A DNA stretch of 64,000 nucleotides from Sphingomonas caeni (GCF_026013415.1 NZ_JAPDOK010000004.1:248001-312000); one strand, 5' to 3'. Positions 26,739 through 35,587 are shown, numbered from the stretch's first letter. Made by a program: numbers and translations. Notes: a model not told the origin generated them from the sequence alone.

Positions 26739-28227
26739 AGCCGAGCCTTCGTAGGTGGTCGAACATCACCGTCTCCGCCTCGTTGCGTTTGGCGATCAGG
26801 TCTTGCAGTTTGGCAACCTCCGCCACGACATCGACCGGCTCGGCGTCGGCTCCGGTCTGAACATAGCGGCTGATGTTAAGGTTGTGGCCATTGGCGGCGA
26901 TCTCCTCCACCGGCACCACGCGGGCCAGCTTGTCGATGTCGGCAAAGCCGTGGACGGCCTCGGCCAGCGTATGGATATGATCGTCGGTCAGGAAGTTCTG
27001 CGCCTTGCCCGGCTGATAGGTCGCATCGCCGTTGACGATCAACACCTTGCCCCGCCGCTCCTGCGGCTTCTTCTTGCGGCATACCAAGATCGCCGCAGGG
27101 ATGCCCGCTCCGTAGAACAGGTTGGGCGCGAGGCCGACGACCGCCTCGATCACATCGGCGGCCAGCATGCCCTCCCGGATGCGCCCCTCGGCCCCGCCCC
27201 GGAACAACACGCCATGCGGCACCACCACCGCGAGCATCCCATCATCCTTCAGGCTTACCAGCATGTGCTGGACGAAGGCGAGGTCGCCATAGCCCTTGGG
27301 CGGGCAGCCGTAGACATCGCGTCCGAACGGATCGCCGTTCTGCCACACCTCATAGCCCCATACCTTCTCCGAGAAGGGCGGGTTGGCGAGCACCCTATCA
27401 TAGGCCCCGATACCCTCGACGAACTCGCGCGCCTTGGGATCGTATCGCTTGGGCGAGAGGATCGTGTCGCCCTTGGCGATGAAGGCGTCATCGACATTGT
27501 GGAGGAACAGGTTGATCTCCGCGATGCCCCATGTCGCGAAGTTCTTCTCCTGCCCGTAGAGCGACAGGCTCCGGGCATCCTCGCCGCGATTCTTCAGATA
27601 CTGAACCGCCTCCAGCAACATGCCCGCCGATCCGCAGGTCGGATCGTAGATCGACATGCCGGGACGCGGTTCGAGGATTTCGACCATCAGCCGCACGATG
27701 GAGCGCGGCGTGTAGAACTCGCCGCCCTTCTTACCCGCACCCTCAGCGAACATCTTGATGAGATAGAGATAGGCGTCGCCGAGCATGTCGGCGGGCACAT
27801 CGCTGTTGCGCAGCCGATGGGTCTCGAAATGCGCGAGGAGCTTCTCCAGCAGCGCATCGGAGAAGCGATCCTGATTGGCGAAATCGACGTCGCCGAACAC
27901 ACCGCGCAGGCGGAGGTTCGCGTCTTCGATAGCCGCCAACGCGTTGTTGAGCCGCTGCCCGATCTGCGTCGCATGCTTGCGAACTTCATCCCAGCGATGT
28001 TCGCGCGGGATGTGGAAGCGATGCTCATCGGGATCAGCCGCCTCATCGCGGTCGCCGGTCTCGGCAAGGAGCTTCTCGAACTCCTCATCCCAGACATCGC
28101 AGAGCCGCTTATAGAATAGCAGCCCAAAGATATATTGCTTGTAGTCCCCGGCATCGACCGTGCCGCGAAGGATGTCCGCCGCACCCCACAGATGCCGTTC
28201 CAGTGCCTGCTGCGTCAGCCTCGCCAT
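26728..28227 (-). CDS. hsdM: Type I restriction methylase subunit
   Basis: This 499-residue adenine N6-methyltransferase subunit has motif I DPTCGSAGMLLEAV and catalytic motif IV NPPF in VLANPPFSEKVW. The N-terminal helical domain (LTQQALERHLWGAADILRG) contacts HsdS. ATG 28227 is chosen over an upstream in-frame start because AGGGGGGGAATT precedes it directly. It is the first gene of the restriction operon, transcribed leftward. The 116-base gap to the recombinase gene at 28344 presumably holds the promoter. Confidence 0.95.
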   Translation of the reverse strand: MARLTQQALERHLWGAADILRGTVDAGDYKQYIFGLLFYKRLCDVWDEEFEKLLAETGDRDEAADPDEHRFHIPREHRWDEVRKHATQIGQRLNNALAAIEDANLRLRGVFGDVDFANQDRFSDALLEKLLAHFETHRLRNSDVPADMLGDAYLYLIKMFAEGAGKKGGEFYTPRSIVRLMVEILEPRPGMSIYDPTCGSAGMLLEAVQYLKNRGEDARSLSLYGQEKNFATWGIAEINLFLHNVDDAFIAKGDTILSPKRYDPKAREFVEGIGAYDRVLANPPFSEKVWGYEVWQNGDPFGRDVYGCPPKGYGDLAFVQHMLVSLKDDGMLAVVVPHGVLFRGGAEGRIREGMLAADVIEAVVGLAPNLFYGAGIPAAILVCRKKKPQERRGKVLIVNGDATYQPGKAQNFLTDDHIHTLAEAVHGFADIDKLARVVPVEEIAANGHNLNISRYVQTGADAEPVDVVAEVAKLQDLIAKRNEAETVMFDHLRRLGYVE

Positions 28228-28343
28228 AATTCCCCCCCTAACACACCGCAATCCGCGTAAGACAGGGCGGGAGGCGGTGGATCAGGTAGCCCTAGGGAGC
28301 GCTCGAAGGGCGATCAATCCGATTGCGGCGGATGAACACGCGA

Positions 28344-29453
28344 TCAGCCTAGCGAATGGGGCCGTCCCGCCTGCGCTGGCACGAGTTGTTCCAGCCGCCG
28401 GATGCGTTCGTCGAGAGAGACACCCGGCGTCTCCGCGCTAATTGATCGGATCAACTCCGCCTGGCGATAACCGGGTACGCTTCCGTAGCTTGTGAAGGTG
28501 GTGAGCACGTCGTCATGGCCGAGATTCTGTGACCACGCCTTGTATTCCTCGGGCGTCCGGCAGAGCTGCTGCCCCAGCCGAGCGAGGGTTGTCCGCACCG
28601 TGTGGGGATTGAAATAGGGTAGCCCGGCCGCCTCAAATGCCGATCTGAAAATGCGACGCACCGGCTCGGATGTGCTCCAATTTGCTCGTTCCAGTCCGAT
28701 CGCGGTGAACCCGCCTTCCGGTCCCAATCCGATCTTTGTGGCCGGGAACAGCGGATCGCTGTCGCCCCAAAGCAAGGTGACACGCAGATACTTGATCCAC
28801 TCTGTCACGATCGCCAGCGCGTTGCCGCCCACGGGGAGGAACCAAGTGGAGAAGGTCTTGGAGAATTTCGTATTCACATCGCGGGCGTCCTGATCCAAGC
28901 GCCCGGCCGCGAGATCGACATGCTTGAGTTTCAGCGAAACCAGCGCGCCATCGCGAGCACCAGTCAGAAGCGCGAAAGCAACCAGAGCCCGGTCGCGCAT
29001 TTCCAAGTCGGTCGAGGCGGGCATGACGGAAATGACATGTTGCATTTGTTCAAGTGTCGGCGCTGGGCGTTCGCGGCGCGCGTGGGCAATGCGGACATCC
29101 TTTTCGGGCAGGTTGAAGAAATCAGCCTCCGAATAGCCGAAGCGCGATTTGTATCCCGGCTTGTCGGCCAGCCAGATGAAGAAAGACCGTAGCGCGCTCA
29201 GGGTCGAATGAACCGTCGCGCGGCTCAGCGGCTGGCCGGTGCGCGCCGATACCTGCTTGTTGAGCCGGTTCTTGAACGCGATGGCCTGGGCACGATGGAA
29301 TGTCTTAAAATCCTTGTGCCCGGTCGATTCCTCGAACCCGCTCAGCGCGGCCGCCGCCTGATCGACAGAGGCAGTGTTGCGGCGCTGGGCCTCCCGCAGA
29401 TACTCGAAATATTGGCGCTTGACCCGCTCGTTCGCGGCACAGTGTTTCGCCAT
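28344..29453 (-). CDS. Tyrosine recombinase (first of two in the island)
   Basis: This 369-residue protein has an N-terminal SAM-like domain and a phage-integrase catalytic domain with Arg in TGARDGAL, the H-x-x-R box HTVRTTLA, His in NLGHDDVL and the nucleophile Tyr in FTSYGSV. It lacks the DUF4102-type N-terminus of classic tRNA-targeting integrases. It starts 2 bases after the stop of a helix-turn-helix/zinc-ribbon gene and belongs to a compact leftward operon of three. It could serve the restriction cassette or be a remnant of another insertion; the second recombinase (30892..32040) is an equally good candidate for the tRNA-Phe site. Confidence 0.88.
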   Translation of the reverse strand: MAKHCAANERVKRQYFEYLREAQRRNTASVDQAAAALSGFEESTGHKDFKTFHRAQAIAFKNRLNKQVSARTGQPLSRATVHSTLSALRSFFIWLADKPGYKSRFGYSEADFFNLPEKDVRIAHARRERPAPTLEQMQHVISVMPASTDLEMRDRALVAFALLTGARDGALVSLKLKHVDLAAGRLDQDARDVNTKFSKTFSTWFLPVGGNALAIVTEWIKYLRVTLLWGDSDPLFPATKIGLGPEGGFTAIGLERANWSTSEPVRRIFRSAFEAAGLPYFNPHTVRTTLARLGQQLCRTPEEYKAWSQNLGHDDVLTTFTSYGSVPGYRQAELIRSISAETPGVSLDERIRRLEQLVPAQAGRPHSLG

Positions 29454-29455
29454 GG

Positions 29456-29935
29456 CTACCGGCTCCTGCCTTTGTCACAGTTTGAGGGGGCTTCTGCGCA
29501 CTCACCTATGCGTGACGGAGCCTGCGTCACCTGAACGTCGATTCCGGGCATAATCGCCGGGAGCGAGGCCAGCGAAGCGCGTCGGTGCATGAGGGTGCCA
29601 CAGGTGCCGCAAAGCGCGCTCAGATTGCCGCTGGTCGCGTTTCTGGCGGAGTAATCCACCATGCCGAACGCGGGCGGCCGGGGCGTGCGGCACCGCAAGC
29701 AATAGAAATGACCGGGAGGGCAGGGGCGCTTGGCGGCGTTGCGTTCGCGTTCGAGAAACTCGCGCAGGACGCGACCTTGAAACAGGATCGGGCGGGAGCT
29801 GTCGATCGGCAACAGACCCCGCGTGCGCCATCCGCGAACGGTGTTCTTGTGGACTCCCAGCGCCCGGCTGATTTCCTCGATCGCGTAGCTGTGATGCAGC
29901 TTGATAAGCCGCGAGTTAAGGCGCTTCGCTGCCAC
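29456..29935 (-). CDS. Helix-turn-helix protein with zinc-ribbon-like C-terminus
   Basis: This 159-residue protein has a MerR/HTH_17-type N-terminus (IEEISRALGVHKNTVRGWRTRG, shown only in part: EEISRALGVHKNTVRGW) followed by RVLREFLERER. The C-terminal part has paired cysteines in YCLRCRTP and ALCGTCGTLMH, suggesting a zinc ribbon. It sits between an excisionase-like gene (4 bases upstream) and the tyrosine recombinase (2 bases downstream). It probably acts as a DNA-binding partner in recombination or as the operon regulator. Confidence 0.75.
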   Translation of the reverse strand: MAAKRLNSRLIKLHHSYAIEEISRALGVHKNTVRGWRTRGLLPIDSSRPILFQGRVLREFLERERNAAKRPCPPGHFYCLRCRTPRPPAFGMVDYSARNATSGNLSALCGTCGTLMHRRASLASLPAIMPGIDVQVTQAPSRIGECAEAPSNCDKGRSR

Positions 29936-29939
29936 TCGC

Positions 29940-30176
29940 CTAGCCGTTCTTGGGGGAGTTCGCCTGAGCAGTCGAGGACACCACCGGGAAGCTGCTCAGC
30001 CACGCGTCAAGGTCTTCACGCCGGTAGAAGACGCGGCCGCCAATCTTCTGGAATTTGGGACCGGTCCCGTGGCTCGCGTGCATGGCCAGCGTCTTGACCG
30101 CGAAGCCGGTGTAAAGCGCGGCATTGGGCCGATCCATGCGCCCATCGGGGAACGTGCGGACTTCAACGGACAGCAT
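29940..30176 (-). CDS. Excisionase-like helix-turn-helix protein
   Basis: This 78-residue protein has the HTH_17/AlpA-like pattern NAALYTGFAVKTLAMHAS, then GPKFQKIGGRVFYRREDLDAWLSS, the usual wing and terminal helix of excisionase-type proteins. ATG 30176 is preferred to an upstream TTG at 30197 because GAGGG lies 8 bases before it. It is the first gene of a leftward operon with the helix-turn-helix/zinc gene and the first tyrosine recombinase. It is divergent from the RHH protein and second recombinase. Confidence 0.8.
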   Translation of the reverse strand: MLSVEVRTFPDGRMDRPNAALYTGFAVKTLAMHASHGTGPKFQKIGGRVFYRREDLDAWLSSFPVVSSTAQANSPKNG

Positions 30177-30290
30177 GGCAGTACCCTCTTTGTTCAAGAG
30201 GCAAACCCTTAATCAGCACCTGTATTGCATTACAACACAAAGTGGCTTAGACAGAACGCGATAGAACTGACGGCACGGGGATATGCGCGC

Positions 30291-30881
30291 ATGGCCATCA
30301 TTGCATCGGCGGACCAAGACCCGATCACCGGCGCTCGCCAAAAAGGCGGTGGCAAGCTGTCTCGGTCGGAAACCGTAACTGTTCGGCTCGACCCTAAGCT
30401 TAACTATCTCTGCGAGTTGGCGGCACGCGCCCAGCGCCGCACCAAGAGCAGCTTTATCGAATGGGCGATCGAAAATGCGCTCAAGAGCGTGGAAGTGCCG
30501 GGAACAGAGGATTTCAACGGCCTCCGCAACATCGATTCCCTCAGCGGGGATTTGTGGGACGTTGACGAGGCGGATCGTGTCGCGGCGCTGGCGTTTGGCG
30601 CGCGGTATTTGATGACCCACGACGAACAATTGATCTGGAAACTCGTGACGTCGAACGGAGCGCTTTGGCGCGGGCATTACGATGCGAAAGACGGCACGTG
30701 GAAATGGCACACGCTGCCGACGAGTCTGATCCCCGATCGACTCCGCGAACATTGGGATGTGCTCAAGGGTGTCGCCTTGGGCCAGCGTTCAAAGGACGAT
30801 CTTCCAACATGGCAGCGCGTCAGGCCGGGCTTCGGCTCCGGCGGCTTTGGTGACGACCTCAGCGATGACGTCCCCTTCTAG
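30291..30881 (+). CDS. Ribbon-helix-helix-like protein
   Basis: This 196-residue protein has a segment near residues 26-60 that fits a ribbon-helix-helix DNA-binding domain: TVTVRLDPKLNYL (strand and helix 1) then RRTKSSFIEWAIENAL (helix 2). The C-terminal 130 residues are unrecognised and end in an acidic, Gly/Phe-rich tail. ATG 30291 is chosen; the frame also opens at TTG 30225. It ends 10 bases before the second tyrosine recombinase and is probably its co-expressed regulator or accessory factor. Confidence 0.65.
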   Translation: MAIIASADQDPITGARQKGGGKLSRSETVTVRLDPKLNYLCELAARAQRRTKSSFIEWAIENALKSVEVPGTEDFNGLRNIDSLSGDLWDVDEADRVAALAFGARYLMTHDEQLIWKLVTSNGALWRGHYDAKDGTWKWHTLPTSLIPDRLREHWDVLKGVALGQRSKDDLPTWQRVRPGFGSGGFGDDLSDDVPF

Positions 30882-30891
30882 GAGTTGACCC

Positions 30892-32040
30892 GTGGCGACG
30901 TTCCAAAAGCTGACCCGCGCCAATGTTAAGGCGCTCAAGCCCGGTCACAAGATCAGCGAGCAGGGCATCACGTTCGAGCGTCTGGGCAATGGCGACGGCG
31001 TCTATTCGATCAACATCATGGTCGATCGCCAGCGCATCCACCGCGTCATCGGGCGCGAAAGCGACGGCACCACGCGGACGCAGGCAGAGATATTCATCGA
31101 AACGACGCGCACCGCCGCGCGCGAGGATCGGCTGGCGCTGCCTAAGGGGCGCAAAGTCGCGCTGTCCTTCGCGGATGCGGGCGCGCGTTACATCACGAAG
31201 CTGCGCGAGTCCGGTGGTAGGTGCATAGACCGGAAGGAACGCCAGTTAGCGATCCACCTGAACCCATTCTTTGGATCGTCGCCACTCAACAAAGTCTCCA
31301 GCTTCGATATCGCTCGCTACCGGAAGCATCGCATTGCGGCCGGTGCCGCCGAGGCGACGATCAACCGCGAACTCGCGGTCGTGTCGCACCTGTACGGCAA
31401 GGCGAACGAGTGGGGCTGGACCATGCATCGCCCAAAGATCGAGCGCTTCAAAGAGGACAAGGGCCGGATCGTCTATCTGACCCCTGAGCAATGCCAGCGG
31501 GTAATCGAAGAGGCGCGGCACGACCTGAGCCCGCACATCTATCCCTTCACGGTGATAGCTCTCTCCACGTCGATGCGCATGAGTGAAATCCTGAGCATGA
31601 CCCGCGAGCATGTGGACGTGCAGCGCAAGCGCATCTTCATTCCGGACGCCAAGGCGGGCGCACGCGACCAGCCGATCACAACCGAGCTGGCAACCTTCCT
31701 CGCTGCCCATATTGAGGCGCTGCCCAAAGGCTCCGAATGGCTCTTCCCCTCGATCGCAAGCAAAAGCGGGCGGCTGGCCACGATCCGCAAGGCGCATCGG
31801 CGCGTTGTGAAGGCGGCTGGGCTCGATCCCGATGTGGTCGTTCGCCACACCTTCCGGCACACCGCGATCACGCACCTAGTCCAGGCGGGCGTTGACCTGC
31901 CGACCGTGCAGAAGATTAGCGGCCACAAGACGCTCGCGATGGTCGGGCGCTACGCCCACGCCAACGGCGCACATATCGATGCGGCGATGGACAAGCTGGA
32001 AGGCCGCATTGGCTTGGGGATTGGTGAAATTGCTGCCTAA
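30892..32040 (+). CDS. Tyrosine integrase (second, probable tRNA-Phe island integrase)
   Basis: This 382-residue integrase starts at GTG 30892 behind TAGGAG. The N-terminal part looks like an arm-binding domain. The catalytic domain has Arg in STSMRMSEIL (about 230), HTFRHTA (H-x-x-R, about 320), SGHKT (about 344) and the nucleophile Tyr in VGRYAHAN (about 353). All are canonical for phage-type integrases, so the enzyme looks active. It is unusual that it lies about 4.3 kb from the tRNA rather than next to it; cargo genes fill the gap. Direct evidence for its target is lacking. Confidence 0.92.
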   Translation: MATFQKLTRANVKALKPGHKISEQGITFERLGNGDGVYSINIMVDRQRIHRVIGRESDGTTRTQAEIFIETTRTAAREDRLALPKGRKVALSFADAGARYITKLRESGGRCIDRKERQLAIHLNPFFGSSPLNKVSSFDIARYRKHRIAAGAAEATINRELAVVSHLYGKANEWGWTMHRPKIERFKEDKGRIVYLTPEQCQRVIEEARHDLSPHIYPFTVIALSTSMRMSEILSMTREHVDVQRKRIFIPDAKAGARDQPITTELATFLAAHIEALPKGSEWLFPSIASKSGRLATIRKAHRRVVKAAGLDPDVVVRHTFRHTAITHLVQAGVDLPTVQKISGHKTLAMVGRYAHANGAHIDAAMDKLEGRIGLGIGEIAA

Positions 32041-32061
32041 GCCGGGCGGGCGGGAGTAGCC

Positions 32062-32706
32062 CTAGAGAAGGGCAGGCTGCTCAGGGGTGCGGCGCTTTAC
32101 CCAAGGCTCGTTCGTGCGGGTCATTTCGATCAGCTCGTCAGGGAAGCAGCGCGACTGAAACCCGATAATGTCATCAAAGCTGCCACGCAGCCACTGATCG
32201 TATTCGTGCGGGTGGAGCAGGACGGGCATGCGGTCATGCACAGGGCGGATCGCCTCGTTGCAATCGGTCATCACGCCTGAATAGACCGGGCCCCATTCGG
32301 CGCTGTCGCGCCACAGGCCCGCCCACGCGAAAATCGGCTGATCCTTCACGTTGAACCAAGTGCGGGTCTTGCTGCCCTTTTCGCCTTCCGCCTCGGCGAA
32401 GTGAGTCAGCGGGATCAGGCAGCGCCATTCCGGCTTGCGGGCAAGACCGATCCACATGCCCTTGTTCAGGTCCGCGATGTTGTTGACAGGCTTGGGTTTG
32501 GCCGTGGGACTCATTGTCTTGAGCCGTAGCGGGAAGCCCCAGACCATCGATTGAAGGATGCGCTCGCCTTCGGCCTCGCGCACCACCATGCCCGGCGTGC
32601 CGGGATAGACTTCTTCCGGCGCGTTCGATCCGAAGCTGTCATCCTTCGCGCGGAAAAAAGCCGCCACTTCCTCGCGGCTTTTGCGGGTCGTGTAGAGGTT
32701 GCACAT
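32062..32706 (-). CDS. SRAP-family protein (YedK/HMCES-like), intact active site
   Basis: This 214-residue protein begins MCNLY, exposing the catalytic Cys2 after Met removal, as in YedK/HMCES. The other site residues are present: Asn in PVNNIAD (about 75), Glu in LTHFAEAEG (about 105) and His in PVHDRMPVLL (about 160). SRAP proteins crosslink to abasic sites in single-stranded DNA and protect replication. No LexA box is seen upstream, although the family is commonly called SOS-associated. A second SRAP-like protein in the same island (34893..35540) shares the C-terminal style but lacks all four residues. Confidence 0.93.
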   Translation of the reverse strand: MCNLYTTRKSREEVAAFFRAKDDSFGSNAPEEVYPGTPGMVVREAEGERILQSMVWGFPLRLKTMSPTAKPKPVNNIADLNKGMWIGLARKPEWRCLIPLTHFAEAEGEKGSKTRTWFNVKDQPIFAWAGLWRDSAEWGPVYSGVMTDCNEAIRPVHDRMPVLLHPHEYDQWLRGSFDDIIGFQSRCFPDELIEMTRTNEPWVKRRTPEQPALL

Positions 32707-32816
32707 CAGGGTATCGTAGCGCGGATCGCCGCCCAGCCCTAGATCGCCCGGACGAGCCGCAGCGAAAAGAGCGGTCGTTCGGCTTTCGACCCAGAGCCGG
32801 TCGTCCGGAGGTTGGA

Positions 32817-33536
32817 ATGTTGCTACTCAAAGCCGACCTGGTGCTAGGCCAATTGCCGAGAAGGGGACTACGGATGGCAGCTTGGATCGCCTGCAACGTC
32901 TTGGCCGGCGTGATCGCATATTTGATTGGCTCGATCCCGACGGGGTACTGGATGGGTAAGCTCCACGGGATCGACATACGGGAGCACGGCTCCAAGTCGA
33001 TTGGCGCTACGAACGTCCTGCGAACGCTCGGAGCAGCGCCTGCCTTGGCTACACTGTCGATCGATCTGCTCAAGGGCATTGCTTCTGTCGTCCTTGCTCG
33101 CTCCCTTCTCTCGCTACCGGCGGTAACCGCCACCAAGCCGGCGATCATCGACATCAGCATCTGGTTGCCTTGGGCCATCCTTGGCGCAGCGCTGCTGGCC
33201 ATCCTGGGCCATAGCCGGTCGATTTTCATCGGGTTCAGCGGCGGGAAATCGGCAGCGACCGGATTGGGCGTGCTGCTGGCAGTATCGTGGCAAGTCGGGC
33301 TAGGGACAGCGATCTGCTTTCTCGTCGTTCTAGCGGTGTCGCGGATAGTCTCGCTGAGCTCAATTGTGGCTGCGATAGTTGCGGTCGTGCTCATGCTGGC
33401 GCTTCACCAGCCGATCGCCTTCTCAATGATGACGATAATCGGTGCGGCCTACGTCGTGGTGCGTCATCTAGCGAATGTCCGTCGGCTGTTCGCGGGCACC
33501 GAGCCACAAATTGGGCAGCCGGAAATGGGTCCGTGA
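32817..33536 (+). CDS. PlsY-family glycerol-3-phosphate acyltransferase paralogue
   Basis: This 239-residue membrane protein has the three PlsY motifs: GSIPTGYWMGK, SKSIGATNVLRTLG and GHSRSIFIGFSGGKSAATG, and about five hydrophobic segments. PlsY transfers an acyl group from acyl-phosphate to glycerol-3-phosphate to make lysophosphatidate. ATG 32817 is preferred to ATG 32874 because GGAGG lies just upstream. The first motif departs from the housekeeping form and the second has SKSIGATN instead of the usual SGNPGATN. Finding it on a tRNA-linked island suggests a second, non-essential copy or a phage-resistance-related membrane change (inference). Confidence 0.85.
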   Translation: MLLLKADLVLGQLPRRGLRMAAWIACNVLAGVIAYLIGSIPTGYWMGKLHGIDIREHGSKSIGATNVLRTLGAAPALATLSIDLLKGIASVVLARSLLSLPAVTATKPAIIDISIWLPWAILGAALLAILGHSRSIFIGFSGGKSAATGLGVLLAVSWQVGLGTAICFLVVLAVSRIVSLSSIVAAIVAVVLMLALHQPIAFSMMTIIGAAYVVVRHLANVRRLFAGTEPQIGQPEMGP

Positions 33537-33647
33537 GCGGAAGTCAGGTCGGCACCTGCCAGTTCAAAAGCTGCGTTCTAACAGGCCAGTTCGGTTACCA
33601 ACGGCCGCTTTCAGCCCGCTTGTTCCCGGAAGCGACCTGTCGCCTAT

Positions 33648-33728
33648 CCACCCAATTGCGGACGCTCGCGCCTGATCGCATCGCGCCAAATGCGGTCGGG
33701 CCGCTACCGACCCAGTTGCGGTCGTTTC
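33648..33728. repeat. Two copies of a short CCACCCA-NTT-NCGGTCGTT repeat
   Basis: Within the gene-free stretch 33537..33780, CCACCCAATTGCGGACGCT (33648..33666) and CCGACCCAGTTGCGGTCGTTTC (33707..33728) are variants of one motif. Others lie at 32788..32807, 34304..34324 and 34868..34888, all between genes and all on the plus strand. No gene is seen in this stretch. Confidence 0.6.
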
Positions 33729-33780
33729 AGCGAAGCGATACCCACAAGTCGGAGACGCATGCATCCGCCGGAGAGACGTA

Positions 33781-34281
33781 GTGGGAAGCTCGTGGGTTGG
33801 GCGAGGGCAGGAAATCCCAGAGGACCAACAGTCTCCATGGTTGGGAATAACCTATGGATTCTGGGTCAAGGATGGACCGTTGGAAATTTGGCTCGCGGCG
33901 CTGGGGCAAATGATTGACGAAACGGAAGATGCTCCGCAATGGCTCAAGACCCTGCGAGCCGAATGGAATGACGGCGCTCAAGGCGCGGGCTGCGTCTATA
34001 CCGGTCTGGAAGAGCACGTCCCAAACAGTGAGAGAGCGAGCGTTCTCCGCAGCTTCGTGATCCGGACAGTCGAGCGGCTGCTCGCCCATAAGGGTGACTA
34101 CTTCGAGGCCTTTCCCGATACACTGCGATGCGAGGATATGTCGCCGCTGAGCCTCGCGCCATTGCAACTTACTGCAAAGCTGGGTGTGATCGAGATTGGC
34201 AATGCTTTTGCACGGTTGCTGTCGGATGAAATCCGCAGTGGCGAGCACGGCTCGTTCGCATGGGGTTGGGGTCCCCAGTAA
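33781..34281 (+). CDS. Hypothetical protein
   Basis: This 166-residue protein starts at GTG 33781 with GGAGAGA 5-10 bases upstream. It looks like a soluble, acidic, helical protein (LEIWLAALGQMIDETEDAPQW) without signal peptide, membrane segment, cysteine cluster or recognised domain. It stands alone between gaps that contain the short GGTCGTT repeats (33648..33728 and 34304..34324). It is probably real from codon character and ribosome site. Function unknown. Confidence 0.6.
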   Translation: MGSSWVGRGQEIPEDQQSPWLGITYGFWVKDGPLEIWLAALGQMIDETEDAPQWLKTLRAEWNDGAQGAGCVYTGLEEHVPNSERASVLRSFVIRTVERLLAHKGDYFEAFPDTLRCEDMSPLSLAPLQLTAKLGVIEIGNAFARLLSDEIRSGEHGSFAWGWGPQ

Positions 34282-34470
34282 CGCGGCGTGGTTTCGTCCG
34301 CTTCCCACCCAATCTTGGTCGTTCGCTCGCCGATCGCGCCGCACCAAAAGCAACCCGACCGGAAACGACCCGATAACAGCCGTCTAAACAGCCATCGCCT
34401 TACTCGGAAGCGGACGGTTCGTTAGGCATCGTCCGCCGTCACTTGGCTAAGGGACGTGAACAATCTCAGC

Positions 34471-34758
34471 TCAAAACCGCGATCGTTTCGCAAGGATTAT
34501 CGCAACGAGAATCGGCGGGATAAACATTATTGGCGCCTGTACCCAGCCCTTAAAACATAAGGCAACAAGGAAACTGATGAAGAGTACGATGCCGGTGATC
34601 GCACCATTGGCAATCTCCTCGTCCTTCTTCGTGTAAGCTTCTGAGTCATCAACTTGATATTTAAATCGACCTGTCTTGAAACCGCAAGCGTTAACGCGGC
34701 TACAGCTGTAATTTGCACTGCTGTTGACCATCCCGCAATTTCCGCACTTATATGGCAT
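34471..34758 (-). CDS. Small zinc-ribbon membrane protein
   Basis: This 95-residue protein starts with a zinc-ribbon-like MPYKCGNCGMVN, and further Cys residues follow (YSCSRVNACGF). Two hydrophobic helices then fill the C-terminal half (GIVLFISFLVALCF and APIMFIPPILVAIILA), ending KRSRF. The N-terminus is probably cytoplasmic. Base composition is clearly more AT-rich than the surroundings, suggesting recent acquisition. No function can be assigned. Confidence 0.65.
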   Translation of the reverse strand: MPYKCGNCGMVNSSANYSCSRVNACGFKTGRFKYQVDDSEAYTKKDEEIANGAITGIVLFISFLVALCFKGWVQAPIMFIPPILVAIILAKRSRF

Positions 34759-34892
34759 ATGGCCCTCTCGCCTTCATGATCGGGAAGGTATCCTGGGCCC
34801 CGTCGCAAGTCACCCTGCAATCGCTTCACAAGCGACGGTTCTGATCTGAAGGCCGCCTTTCCGCAATCCACCCATTTCCGGTCGTTCCGGTC

Positions 34893-35540
34893 CTAGAGCA
34901 GGGCCTGTTGGCGGGCGTTGGTCGGCAGACCTTCGCCACGCCAGCGGTCAATGGTTTCATCAATGATCATGCGGCTGGCCGCGAACGGCGCACGGAATTG
35001 AAACTCAATCACATCCTCGATCGAGCCCATGAACCAACGTTCGACCTCCTGGGGTTCGAGCAGCACGGGCATGCGGTCATTGGTCGGCATGACGGCGCTG
35101 TTCGCGTCCATCGTCATTCCAGCATAGACCGGGCCGAGATCAGGCATGTTCCGGCAGAATCCGGCCCACGCCATGACGGGCTGACCCTTCACAGAAAACC
35201 ATGTCCGCGTCTTCGCGCCGGACGGCCCGTCCGGGTTCGCAAAATGCGTGATGGGGATGATGCAGCGATAGCGCGGCTCGACCACCATCTCACTCCACAT
35301 AGGATTGGTCAGGTCCGCAACGAGGCCGATCTTGTCCGGGCCGTCATCTCTGGATCGCACGGGCCGGGGGAAGCCCCAGCGCATGACGCGCAATGATCGC
35401 CCGCGTTCAGTGTTGAGAATGACCGCGCCCTTGAGCCCTTCAACGGTCTGCTCTGGCACTACTATGTCCTGCGGCCAGTTAGCGGCGAAGGGCAGCGCGA
35501 GTTCTCGGGGCGAAGCCATGAAACAGTGAAGCCGGGACAT
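34893..35540 (-). CDS. SRAP-fold protein lacking all active-site residues
   Basis: This 215-residue protein aligns along its length with the SRAP protein at 32062..32706, sharing KTRTWF-VK-QP, AWAG and NDRMPVLL/HDRMPVLL. The start is ATG 35540; a longer frame upstream has no support. Position 2 is Ser instead of Cys (MSRLHCF). The Asn of NNIADL is Leu (GLVADL), the Glu of HFAE is Asn (HFANPDG), and the His of PVHDRMP is Asn (PTNDRMP). It therefore cannot crosslink abasic DNA by the known mechanism and may be a DNA-binding pseudoenzyme. A LexA box lies 47 bases upstream, so it is probably SOS-induced. Confidence 0.85.
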   Translation of the reverse strand: MSRLHCFMASPRELALPFAANWPQDIVVPEQTVEGLKGAVILNTERGRSLRVMRWGFPRPVRSRDDGPDKIGLVADLTNPMWSEMVVEPRYRCIIPITHFANPDGPSGAKTRTWFSVKGQPVMAWAGFCRNMPDLGPVYAGMTMDANSAVMPTNDRMPVLLEPQEVERWFMGSIEDVIEFQFRAPFAASRMIIDETIDRWRGEGLPTNARQQALL

Positions 35541-35587
35541 CGATTTGCGACCTGTGCGACTCGGGTAATGGGCGGCTTGTACCTTGC

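Noticed and set aside
26755..28119. 454-codon plus-strand frame opposite hsdM
   Set aside because: Shadow of hsdM; no ribosome site or recognisable domain.
33544..33595. Several GTTC words near 33544..33595
   Set aside because: Spacings are 9 and 10 bases; they do not fit the alphaproteobacterial LexA site.
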